The notes under the pieces: model-generated
Told to the model about the DNA's origin: nothing
The model's database searches: none
The model's input: the letters and a program-made list of their open reading frames with translations, nothing else
In this document: piece by piece, positions 17,102 to 25,023 of the stretch
How the letters are laid out: every line of letters starts with the position of its first letter
How positions within the stretch are numbered: position 1 is the first letter of the stretch
Translations under genes and position numbers: made by a program
Source of the DNA: Streptomyces lomondensis
Lineage (GTDB): Bacteria; Actinomycetota; Actinomycetes; Streptomycetales; Streptomycetaceae
Reading direction: 5' to 3'
DNA: 64,000 nt
NCBI RefSeq assembly: GCF_014651035.1
Contig: NZ_BMWC01000013.1
Location: 62,001 to 126,000, forward strand

Positions 17102-17722
17102 ATGGTTACCCCGAGCTGGGCGGATACCCCCGCTCAGACCGGCGCCCGCCGCCGCGGCGCGGTGCTCGAGCGCGCGATCCTCGACGCCGCGCTGGACCAA
17201 CTCAGCACGGTCGGCTGGAACGGCCTGACGATGGAGGGCGTCGCCGCCGGTGCCCAGACCGGCAAGGCCGCGGTCTACCGGCGGTGGCCGTCCAAGGAGG
17301 ACCTCGTCGCCGACGCCCTGCGCGCCGGACTGCCGCACTTCGACGCGACACCCGATGAGGGGAGCGTGCGCGAGGACCTCTTGGCGCTGTGCCTGAGGGC
17401 GCGCGACGCGATGTTCTCCCGTCCGGGTTTCGCGCTTCGCTCGGTGATTCACGAATGTGACACCACGCAGGCCGAGCGGTTCCATGCCGTGATCTTCGAA
17501 GGAGTCGTGGAGCCCACCATCAGGATGCTCCGGGAGGTCGTCGAGCGCGGGATCGAGCGAGGTGAGGTACGTCCGGACGCCGCGAACGGGTACGTCTTCG
17601 ACGCCATCCCGGCGATGATGATGTACCGCTCCAAGATGTGCGGCAGTGAATGGCAGGACCAGGAAGTCGAAGAGATGATCGACCAGTTGATGGTTCCGCT
17701 GCTGCGGCCGAGGGGCGCCTGA
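17102..17722 (+). CDS. TetR-family transcriptional repressor of the adjacent exporter
   Basis: The 206-residue regulator has an N-terminal TetR helix-turn-helix (AILDAALDQLSTVGWNGLTMEGVAAGAQTGKAAVYRRW, about residues 20-65) and a helical ligand-binding C-terminal domain of the TetR_C_16-like kind. It lies divergent to the DHA2 exporter and is flanked by the twin operators, the standard arrangement for an autoregulated, ligand-relieved efflux repressor. ATG 17102 has GGAGAGAG upstream. The ligand is unknown. Confidence 0.92.
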   Translation: MVTPSWADTPAQTGARRRGAVLERAILDAALDQLSTVGWNGLTMEGVAAGAQTGKAAVYRRWPSKEDLVADALRAGLPHFDATPDEGSVREDLLALCLRARDAMFSRPGFALRSVIHECDTTQAERFHAVIFEGVVEPTIRMLREVVERGIERGEVRPDAANGYVFDAIPAMMMYRSKMCGSEWQDQEVEEMIDQLMVPLLRPRGA

Positions 17723-17804
17723 CAGGGGTCGGTGAGGGTCATGGCACCGCCCGTCGAGACCGGGGTGTCGCGGGTGGTTCCGGGCGGCGTAATCTAGGGG
17801 CGCC

Positions 17805-18506
17805 ATGCCGTACGAACCGCCTACTCACACCGTCGAGCGCTCCCTTCGAGCCACGACCGGAGCGAAGATCGTTGCAGGTGTCGACGAGGTGGGGCGCGGC
17901 GCGTGGGCCGGCCCTGTCACCGTCTGCGCGGCGATCACCGGACTGCGCCGGCCGCCCGAGGGCCTGACGGACTCGAAGCTGCTCACCATCAAGCGACGCA
18001 CCGAACTCGCCGAGGAACTGCGGAAGTGGGTCACGTCGTATGCCCTGGGGCATGCCTCCCCGGAGGAGATAGACGACCTGGGGATGACGGCCGCGCTGCG
18101 GCTCGCGGCGGGGCGTGCCCTGGATGCCCTGCCGGTCCGGCCCGACGCGGTCATCCTCGACGGCAAGCACGACTATCTCGGTGCGCCCTGGCGGGTCCGT
18201 ACGGTGATCAAGGGCGATCAGTCGTGCGTGGCGGTCGCCGCGGCGTCGGTGATCGCCAAGGTCCAGCGCGACAAAATGATGGCCGAACTGGGTATCGACC
18301 ATGCAGACTTCGGTTTTGCGGACAACGCCGGGTATCCCTCACCCGTGCACAAGGCCGCACTGGCGGAGCGGGGGCCCACCCCCTACCACCGGTTGTCGTG
18401 GGCGTATCTTGATGCGCTGCCCCAGTGGCGGCACCTCAAGAAGGTCCGCAGCTGTACGGACGGGAGCGTTCCGGAAATCGAGGGTCAGCTGGGCTTCGAT
18501 TTCTGA
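17805..18506 (+). CDS. rnhB: Ribonuclease HII
   Basis: The 233-residue enzyme cuts RNA in RNA:DNA hybrids and initiates ribonucleotide excision repair. The metal-binding motif GVDEVGRGAWAGP lies near residues 25-37, further catalytic acids in ILDGKHDYL, and the C-terminal hallmark PSPVHKAALAERGPTPYHRLSW is present. TAATCT at 17790-17795 lies 9 nt before the ATG and no Shine-Dalgarno is seen, so translation is probably leaderless. It neighbours other nucleic-acid enzymes but shares no operon with TetR. Confidence 0.95.
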   Translation: MPYEPPTHTVERSLRATTGAKIVAGVDEVGRGAWAGPVTVCAAITGLRRPPEGLTDSKLLTIKRRTELAEELRKWVTSYALGHASPEEIDDLGMTAALRLAAGRALDALPVRPDAVILDGKHDYLGAPWRVRTVIKGDQSCVAVAAASVIAKVQRDKMMAELGIDHADFGFADNAGYPSPVHKAALAERGPTPYHRLSWAYLDALPQWRHLKKVRSCTDGSVPEIEGQLGFDF

Positions 18507-18574
18507 CGGTTTCGTTCGCACGCATGCGCCACCCGCCGACGCGGGTCGTACCAACGTTTGATAAACATCAACCC

Positions 18575-19192
18575 ATGCCTCTCATTCCCGAGGAGCCTCA
18601 GATTCACGAGAGTGCCCAGGGTCCCCGCGCCACTCCGGCCAGCGGCCGTACCGCGCCGACCCCTCGTCCCGTACCCGGCCCCCGCCCCGCGGCTCCGTCG
18701 CGTCCCGGTCGTCCCGGCCCTCTCCGGCCCGCGCCGCCGGTGCAACGTACGCCGCGTGACGGGGCCGCGAAGCCCGCTCCGGCGGGTCCCGCCGCTCCGG
18801 CCACCCCGCAGATCCAGCTGATCCCGGCTTCCGTCGAGGGCGCGCTCGACGCCGCCGAGGAGGCCGTGGACCTGCTGCTGGACTCCGGTCGCGCCCCCGG
18901 CGACGTCCTGGTGATCACGACCGGGGAACAGCACCCGTGGGCCGCCCACGAGCTGTCCTTCGGCGAGACCTCCTACTGGGCCCAGCACGACGCCGGTGAC
19001 GACGTCTTCTACACGGACGCCACCGTGGCGGCACGCGCCGCCTCGCGCCCGGTGGTCGTGGTCGCCGTCAACGGCGGTTCCGAGGCCGCAGTCGCGAGCG
19101 CCCTGCCCCTGGCCCACTCGCGGGCCGACGCCCTGCTGATCGTCTGCGGTGATCCGCAGCGGATCAACTCGGTGCTGGGTGCGGGTGTCTGA
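18575..19192 (+). CDS. Conserved Streptomyces protein of unknown function
   Basis: The 205-residue protein has a Pro/Ala/Arg-rich disordered N-terminal half (to about residue 85), then a compact region starting IQLIPASVEGALDAAEEAVDLLLDSG and including LVITTGEQHPWAAHELSFGETSYWAQHDAGDDVFYTDA. It ends with a Rossmann-like VVVVAVNGGSEAAVASALPLA. No named domain is recognised and no catalytic motif is evident. It begins 68 bp after rnhB behind an AT-rich stretch. It is a hypothetical protein with a real coding pattern. Confidence 0.7.
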   Translation: MPLIPEEPQIHESAQGPRATPASGRTAPTPRPVPGPRPAAPSRPGRPGPLRPAPPVQRTPRDGAAKPAPAGPAAPATPQIQLIPASVEGALDAAEEAVDLLLDSGRAPGDVLVITTGEQHPWAAHELSFGETSYWAQHDAGDDVFYTDATVAARAASRPVVVVAVNGGSEAAVASALPLAHSRADALLIVCGDPQRINSVLGAGV

Positions 19193-19488
19193 GCCGGTTC
19201 CGTAGCGTCCGGCAGGGCGCTGGGGGCTGACTTCAGGCGCCGGTTCGGCTGTTTCGCACGGCGGGTGGTTCGGCGTGCCCGGGGGCTGGTGCCACCGGTG
19301 CGTGCCGACCTTGTGCGGTTCGGGCGCGCCTTCTGCGGCCCTACGCGGCCTGTGGCGGGGCGGCGTATGCGTGGGCTCGCTTCAGGTGGCCGCCGCTCTG
19401 AAGTGGGTTGTCTCGGACGTTGATGGTGGCGCCGGTCTGTGCGGCGGGGGCGCTGCCCCAGGCCGTCTGGAACGGTCTGGCCGGGGCC

Positions 19489-20103
19489 TCAGCGTGCCGC
19501 CGCTGCGCGGCGCAGTATCTCGGAGGCGGCGCCGCCGGTGCGCGGCAGCGGCGGCGGTGCCTCCGACGTGTCGAACGGCTCCGGCGCCGAGCCCGAGTGA
19601 GGGCGCCGTCCGCCGCGGCCCTCGCCGAGGACCTGCCAGCCGTCACGGGTCAGCGTGATGTACGCCCCGCAGCGCAGCCCGTGCAGGGTGCAGGCGTCGC
19701 GCAGCCCCCACATCCAGGCGCCGTCCTCCTCGGTCCAACGGGCGTCGCCCTCACGGCAGTAGAGCAGCACCGCGGTGCGTACCGGTGTGCGGCGTCGCAG
19801 ATCGTGCGGGATGACCCGGCGGAGCTGCGCCAGCAGTACGTTGCGGAACATCCAGCCGTCGGCCGGGGCCGGGCGCCGGACGAACGAGGCGCTCGCCCGC
19901 AGCCGCTCGTCCGGGTCGAGCACGGCGATGACAGCGGTCGCCGGCTGCGGATGGTGCCGGGCGTGGAGTCCGCTCACCACCTCACGGGGATTGCGCAGCA
20001 GCGGGATCCCGGCGGCGGCCCATTCCGCGGGTTCGAGCAAGCGGTTGGCGGAAGCGGCGGACGTCGACGCCGCTGCCGAGGCCGGAGCGAATCCGAAGGT
20101 CAC
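19489..20103 (-). CDS. Conserved hypothetical protein
   Basis: This 204-residue protein is of unknown function. The GTG start at 20103 has GGGAGG about 5 nt upstream, which decides it over the longer frame from 20163. A central conserved-looking block runs from NRLLEPAEWAAAGIPLLRNPREVV to GLRCGAYITLTRDGWQVLGEG, with a WTEEDGAWMWGLRDACTLHGL segment; the last ~55 residues are low-complexity. No signal peptide or membrane segment is seen. It stands alone between convergent and co-directional neighbours. Confidence 0.65.
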   Translation of the reverse strand: MTFGFAPASAAASTSAASANRLLEPAEWAAAGIPLLRNPREVVSGLHARHHPQPATAVIAVLDPDERLRASASFVRRPAPADGWMFRNVLLAQLRRVIPHDLRRRTPVRTAVLLYCREGDARWTEEDGAWMWGLRDACTLHGLRCGAYITLTRDGWQVLGEGRGGRRPHSGSAPEPFDTSEAPPPLPRTGGAASEILRRAAAAR

Positions 20104-20486
20104 GGTCCTCCCTTCGGCTACGCGCCCACACTGCGGGCGGATCGGATTCCTGGGAGCGCGCACCGCAGGGAAGCCCTACCGGAGCGGCGGACGTGCCGTG
20201 CGGGAGCGGACCTCAATTCTTCCTGTCGAACTTGAATGCGGCAACGAGCAATTGAGGCAGCCGACCGTTATCAGATGATCCGCGGCTAATATCCCCACCC
20301 CGTGCGTTGCCGGGCCACCCAGGGGCGTTCGAGCACGACACGTTCGTACGCCACGGGTGCGTGCGGCGTCCAGAGGCGTGCGTGATCGGCCGGATGGCAG
20401 GCGCTTTCCACCGCAGCGGGCACCGTGTGCCCCAGGGGCGTCGGCGGGTGGGGGCGAGACAGACGGCCGCGGCCCCGGGCACGCCG
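20104..20486. other. Upstream region of the hypothetical gene
   Basis: The 383-bp gap between the recQ stop and the hypothetical start contains a comparatively AT-rich patch (about 20212-20290), a likely promoter for the minus-strand gene. No gene or clear hairpin was found. Confidence 0.5.
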
Positions 20487-22652
20487 TCAGCCCTGCACGG
20501 CCAGCACCAGCGGCAACACCCCCTGCGCACCGGACCGTCGGAGCATGCGGGCCGCGACCGCGAGGGTCCAACCGGTCTCCGTGTAGTCGTCCACGAGGAG
20601 GACCGGCCCCCGGGCCTCGGCGAGGGCGGAGGCCAGGGCGGGCGGCACGACCAGCGCCCCGTCGAGCGCCTTGAGCCGCTGGGCGCTGTTGCTCCGGGAA
20701 CCCGGATGCGCGTCGCCCGTGTACGCGACGGTGCCCAGCAGCGGCAGCCGGCCGACTTCCGCGATACGCGCTCCGAGGGAGTGGATCAGCCGGGGCCGGC
20801 TGCGGGAGGCGACGGTGACGACGCCGACCGGGCGCGGCTGGGCGTCCGCCCCGCCCGCCGCCCAGCCTCCGGGGCCCTTGGCCCAGTCGGCCAGCACGTC
20901 GACCACGGCCTTGGCCACGTCGTCCGGCACGGATTCGTCGGGGGCGTGGGGTGTGAACAGGGGCCGCAGCCGGTTGCCCCAGCCGATGTCCGACAGGCGT
21001 CCCAAGGCGCGTCCCGGTGCGGCCTGTTCGCCGGCCGGGATACGTCCCTTGAGGTCCACTCCGATCGCCGGCAGTCCGGTGGGCCACATCCGGCGGGGCT
21101 CCACCTCGACACCTGCCCGGCCCAGGTCCACGCGCGCGGCGTCGAGTGCCTCCTCGGACGTGTCCGCCGCGAAGCGCGGGCCCGCACAGTTGTCGCAGCG
21201 GCCGCACGGCTTGGCGGCCTCGTCGTCCAGCTGGCGCTGGAGGAACTCCATGCGGCAGTCCGTGGTCGAGGCGTACGCGCGCATGGCCTGCTGCTCGGCC
21301 TCGCGCTGACGCGCCACCCGGGCGTATCGCTCGGCGTCGTACGCCCACGGCCGGCCGGTCGCGATCCAGCCGCCCTTGACCCGCTTGACCGCCCCGTCCA
21401 CGTCGAGGACCTTGAGCATGGTCTCCAGGCGGGAACGGCGCAGCTCCACCAGGGGCTCCAGGGCGGGCAGGGACAGAGGTTTCTCCGCGTGCGCGAGGAT
21501 GTCGAGCGTGCGGCGTACCAGGTCTTCCGAGGGGAAGGCGAGCGACGCGAAGTACTTCCAGATCGCCTCGTCCTCCTTCCCAGGGAGCAGGAGCACCTCG
21601 GCGTGCTCCACACCGCGTCCGGCACGGCCCACCTGCTGGTAGTAGGCGATGGGGGAGGAGGGCGAGCCGAGGTGCACCACGAACCCCAGATCGGGCTTGT
21701 CGAAGCCCATGCCGAGCGCGGACGTGGCGACCAGCGCCTTCACCTTGTTGGCGAGCAGGTCCTCCTCGGCCTGCTGACGGTCGGCGTTCTCCGTCTTGCC
21801 CGTGTACGACGCGACCGTGTGCCCGCGCTGCCGGAGGAAGGCGGTGACCTCCTCGGCGGCGGCCACCGTGAGCGTGTAGATGATCCCGGAGCCCGGCAGC
21901 TCGTCCAGGTGCTCGGCGAGCCAGGCCATCCGGTGCGCGGCGTCCGGCAGCCGCAGCACGCTCAGACTCAGGCTGTCCCGGTGCAGCGGCCCCCGCAGCA
22001 CGAGGGCGTCCGAGCTGCCGCCGGTGCCGAGCTGTTCCGCGACATCGGCCGTCACTCGCGCGTTGGCCGTGGCAGTGGTCGCCAGCACGGGCACACCGGG
22101 CGGGAGATCGGCGAGCATCGTGCGCAGCCGGCGGTAGTCGGGCCGGAAGTCGTGGCCCCAGTCGGAGATGCAGTGGGCCTCGTCCACCACCAGGAGCCCG
22201 GTCGCGGCCGCCAGCCGGGGCAGCACCTGGTCCCGGAAGTCCGGGTTGTTGAGCCGCTCGGGGCTCACCAGCAGCACATCGACCTCGCCCGCGGCGATCT
22301 CGCCTTGAACGGCCTCCCACTCCTCGGTGTTGGAGGAGTTGATCGTCCTGGCGTGGATGCCGGCCCGGGCCGCTGCCTCGACCTGGTTCCGCATGAGCGC
22401 GAGCAGCGGGGACACGATCACGGTCGGACCGCTGCCCTGCGCCCGCAGCAGCGAGGTCGCCACGAAGTACACCGCGGACTTGCCCCAGCCCGTGCGCTGG
22501 ACGACCAGGGCACGGCGTCTGTCGGCGACCAGCGCCTCGATCGCCCGCCACTGGTCCTCGCGCAGCCGGGCCGCTCCCGAGACGTCCCCGACGAGACGGG
22601 CGAGGACCGCGTCGGCCGCCGCCCTGAGATCCGCGTTGCTCGTGTGCTCCAT
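20487..22652 (-). CDS. recQ: RecQ-family DNA helicase fused to a phosphoribosyltransferase-like domain
   Basis: The 721-residue helicase has Walker A RTGWGKS at 53-59, DEAH at 157-160 with the RecQ extension CISDWGHDFRPDYRRL, an RMGFDKPDL-like motif region and a zinc-binding CGRCDNC near residue 440. Instead of a clear HRDC domain, the C-terminus carries PVLLVDDYTETGWT, the PRPP-binding-loop signature of type I phosphoribosyltransferases. The helicase probably acts in recombination and fork repair; the role of the added domain is unknown. ATG 22652 is chosen because it lies 7 nt after the -10, giving a leaderless mRNA; ATG 22661 would overlap that element. Confidence 0.9.
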   Translation of the reverse strand: MEHTSNADLRAAADAVLARLVGDVSGAARLREDQWRAIEALVADRRRALVVQRTGWGKSAVYFVATSLLRAQGSGPTVIVSPLLALMRNQVEAAARAGIHARTINSSNTEEWEAVQGEIAAGEVDVLLVSPERLNNPDFRDQVLPRLAAATGLLVVDEAHCISDWGHDFRPDYRRLRTMLADLPPGVPVLATTATANARVTADVAEQLGTGGSSDALVLRGPLHRDSLSLSVLRLPDAAHRMAWLAEHLDELPGSGIIYTLTVAAAEEVTAFLRQRGHTVASYTGKTENADRQQAEEDLLANKVKALVATSALGMGFDKPDLGFVVHLGSPSSPIAYYQQVGRAGRGVEHAEVLLLPGKEDEAIWKYFASLAFPSEDLVRRTLDILAHAEKPLSLPALEPLVELRRSRLETMLKVLDVDGAVKRVKGGWIATGRPWAYDAERYARVARQREAEQQAMRAYASTTDCRMEFLQRQLDDEAAKPCGRCDNCAGPRFAADTSEEALDAARVDLGRAGVEVEPRRMWPTGLPAIGVDLKGRIPAGEQAAPGRALGRLSDIGWGNRLRPLFTPHAPDESVPDDVAKAVVDVLADWAKGPGGWAAGGADAQPRPVGVVTVASRSRPRLIHSLGARIAEVGRLPLLGTVAYTGDAHPGSRSNSAQRLKALDGALVVPPALASALAEARGPVLLVDDYTETGWTLAVAARMLRRSGAQGVLPLVLAVQG

Positions 22653-22659
22653 GCGTCCC

Positions 22660-22682
22660 ATACAACAGGACGCCACTGACAG
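22660..22682 (-). promoter_or_regulatory. PafBC-like promoter of recQ
   Basis: On the minus strand, CTGTCAGTG (22682-22674), eight bases, then TTGTAT (22665-22660) lies 7 nt before ATG 22652. The -35 part matches TGTCRGTG fully; the -10 departs from TAnnnT at one base. Confidence 0.55.
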
Positions 22683-22795
22683 CGGGAGCGGCGGACCGGG
22701 TGAGCGGATGCCGTGCCGACCTCGAGTGACGTGTTCCTGACCGGAGTTATCCACAGGGTCAAGCGGAGGTTTGGATTCCGCGAGATCGTCTCCGC

Positions 22796-24832
22796 ATGAC
22801 GAACCACAGCGAAGCGACTGGATCCTCCGAAAACGGCGACATCACCGGGCCTCAGGCTCGTGGCGGGCACGCGGAAAGTGGGGGTGCGAAGCCGGGGAGC
22901 GACGGGGCCGGGCTGCACGCCCCCAGCCCCGCGTACGACGGCCACGGTGGCGAGCACCAGGTCACCCTGCGCACCCCGGCCGAACTGGCCGACGCCCTGC
23001 CGTATCTGCTCGGGTACCGCCCCGAGGACAGCATCGTCCTGGTCGCGCTGCACGACAGGGACGGACGCGGGCGGTTCGGGGGCCGGGCCCGGCTCGGCAT
23101 CCCCGCGAGCGCCGACGACTGGCCGTCCGCGGCCCGGCAACTGGCCCACGGCCTGGTGAAAGGCAGCGAGCGCCGAGGGGCCCGCCCCGAGTCGATGGTC
23201 GCCTTCCTGTGCCAGGAGCCGGAGAAGGGCCAGACCGGGCAGCAGGTGATGGAGCGACTGAGGCCGCTGGCCCACAAGCTGCGCGTCGAGTGCGGTTCCC
23301 TTGACGTGGTGGTGGTCGAGGCGCTGTGCATCTCGGAGGGGCGCTATTGGTCGTACTGCTGTGACAACGACGTGTGCTGTCCGCGCGAAGGAGCTCCGAT
23401 GGGCCTGCCCGGCACATCGGTACTGGCCGCCGCGGCCACCTACGCCGGAATCCAGGTGCGCGGCACGCTGCGAGAGCTGAGGGCCCGGCTGCTGCCCTGG
23501 GAGAACGCCGCCGCCTTGGAGCAGGAAACCGCCCTGGACACCGCCAGCATGGCTCTGGTCCCGAGGATCCTGGACGACGCGGGCCGCGCCGAGGTGGCCG
23601 ACGAAACGCTGGACCTGGCCGGGAAGATCCTGGACCGCTTCGCCGAGGCGCGGCCCGTCTCGGGCATGCTCCTGGCGGATCTCCGCGACGACGAACTTCT
23701 CGGGCACGACGAGGCCGCCCGGCTGATCCTGGGCCTCCAGGACCGCGCGACGCGCGACCGAGCGGCCGAGTGGATGGAGGGCGACGAGGCCGCATGCGCC
23801 CTTCGCCTCTGGCGGACGCTGGCCCGCCGCTGCGTCGGGCCGTACGGCGAGCATGCCGCCGCACCGCTCACTCTCGCCGGCTGGGTCGCGTGGTCCACCG
23901 GCGACGAACTGGAGGCCCGGGAAGCCCTCGCCATGGCCCTGGGCGCGGATCCCGACTACCTCTTCGCCCGTCTGTTGCACCAGGCCTGCAACGAGGGCCT
24001 CGACCCGGAGTCGATCCGCACGTGCCTGCGAGCGGAGCGCGAAGGACGTGGGCGAGCGGGGGCCGACGGGTCGGGCACTCGGGCCGTGGGTGTGGGACCA
24101 CGGGTGGACGGCGCGGAGCCGCGGGTGGACGGTGCGGGGGCAGGGGTGGACGGCGCGGAGCCACGGGTGGAGGGCGCGGAGCCACGGGTGGACGGTGCGG
24201 CGGCATGGGTGGACGGCGCGAGGGTACGGATGGATGGCGCTGAGCCACAGGTAAACGGCGTGGGACCACGGCTGGACGGTTCCGAACCGCGGGCGGACGG
24301 CTCGGAACGTCGGGGGAACGGCACGGCCGCTCTGGCGGCTGACACCGCCACCGGGGCGGCCGACACCGCCACCGGAGCGGCCGACACAGCCGCTCGGGCC
24401 GGCGCCGATCATGCCGCCGGTCGCGGGCCGACCGAGCCCGGGCTCGAACCACATCCCGAGCAGTCCGGGATCAAGACACAGCCCGAGCCTTCCATGCCCG
24501 AACCCTCACCGACGGCGGCGCCCTCGCGTCGTCGACGCCGCTCCCGTCCCGCCGGTGCGTCCGGCGGCGCCCCTGGCCGGGCCCGCGCGGCAGACCGTGA
24601 CCCGAGCCCGCGCACTTCGCACCGGCGTACGCCGACGGGCACCACGCGCCCTGCCGGTGCTGCGGAAGCCGACACGCGCCCGGGCCGGGCGACGGCGGCG
24701 GGTCCTGCGCGGTCCGGGAGTGCGCGCACGGGCGGCACGCGTGCGCGTGCGGCGCGCCAGGCGGCCGTGCCCTGCCAGGACACGGGTCGGAAAGACGTAC
24801 AGCCCGGCCACAGCACGGAGGGGGAGGAGTGA
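22796..24832 (+). CDS. DUF4192 domain protein with heptapeptide-repeat tail
   Basis: This 678-residue protein has residues ~60-420 matching the actinobacterial DUF4192 family: VTLRTPAELADALPYLLGYRPEDSIVLVAL, then DVVVVEALCISEGRYWSYCCDNDVCCPREG and a helical GDELEAREALAMAL segment. Its function is unknown. From codon 435 the protein dissolves into eleven 7-residue repeats (consensus PRVDGAE), then three ADTATGA repeats and a Pro/Arg-rich end, clearly of repeat-expansion origin. It is divergent from recQ with a 143-bp shared promoter region. No Shine-Dalgarno is obvious at ATG 22796. Confidence 0.85.
   Translation: MTNHSEATGSSENGDITGPQARGGHAESGGAKPGSDGAGLHAPSPAYDGHGGEHQVTLRTPAELADALPYLLGYRPEDSIVLVALHDRDGRGRFGGRARLGIPASADDWPSAARQLAHGLVKGSERRGARPESMVAFLCQEPEKGQTGQQVMERLRPLAHKLRVECGSLDVVVVEALCISEGRYWSYCCDNDVCCPREGAPMGLPGTSVLAAAATYAGIQVRGTLRELRARLLPWENAAALEQETALDTASMALVPRILDDAGRAEVADETLDLAGKILDRFAEARPVSGMLLADLRDDELLGHDEAARLILGLQDRATRDRAAEWMEGDEAACALRLWRTLARRCVGPYGEHAAAPLTLAGWVAWSTGDELEAREALAMALGADPDYLFARLLHQACNEGLDPESIRTCLRAEREGRGRAGADGSGTRAVGVGPRVDGAEPRVDGAGAGVDGAEPRVEGAEPRVDGAAAWVDGARVRMDGAEPQVNGVGPRLDGSEPRADGSERRGNGTAALAADTATGAADTATGAADTAARAGADHAAGRGPTEPGLEPHPEQSGIKTQPEPSMPEPSPTAAPSRRRRRSRPAGASGGAPGRARAADRDPSPRTSHRRTPTGTTRPAGAAEADTRPGRATAAGPARSGSARTGGTRARAARQAAVPCQDTGRKDVQPGHSTEGEE
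24098..24328 (+). repeat. 21-bp tandem repeat, 11 copies, inside the DUF4192 gene
   Basis: Eleven in-frame units encode PRVDGAE-like heptapeptides, decaying toward the 3' end. A second array, three 21-bp units encoding ADTATGA, follows at 24338-24400. The unit length keeps frame at any copy number. Confidence 0.85.
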
Positions 24833-25023
24833 GTGTCCGCCTGGCGGACTCGGCGTGCAGGGGGCCGGCTCACGGGCGTGACTCGGAGGACGTCCACGCC
24901 GTTCACCTGAGTGGCGGAACGCCTGGACGGGCCGTGACGCCGCACTGCCCCTGCCCCGTCGGAGCCCTCCGGCACCGGCGCCGAACTCGATCGAGGCGCA
25001 CAGAGCGCAGAGGAAGCCTTCCC

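Noticed and set aside
15145..17358. A 737-codon plus-strand frame opposite the MFS exporter
   Set aside because: Gly/Arg/His-rich antisense frame with no domains; the minus strand has transmembrane segments and a good start.
24829..25023. Start of the debranching-like gene at GTG 24829, overlapping the DUF4192 stop
   Set aside because: The extra 65 residues look like translated non-coding sequence, and ATG 25024 has a good ribosome-binding site.
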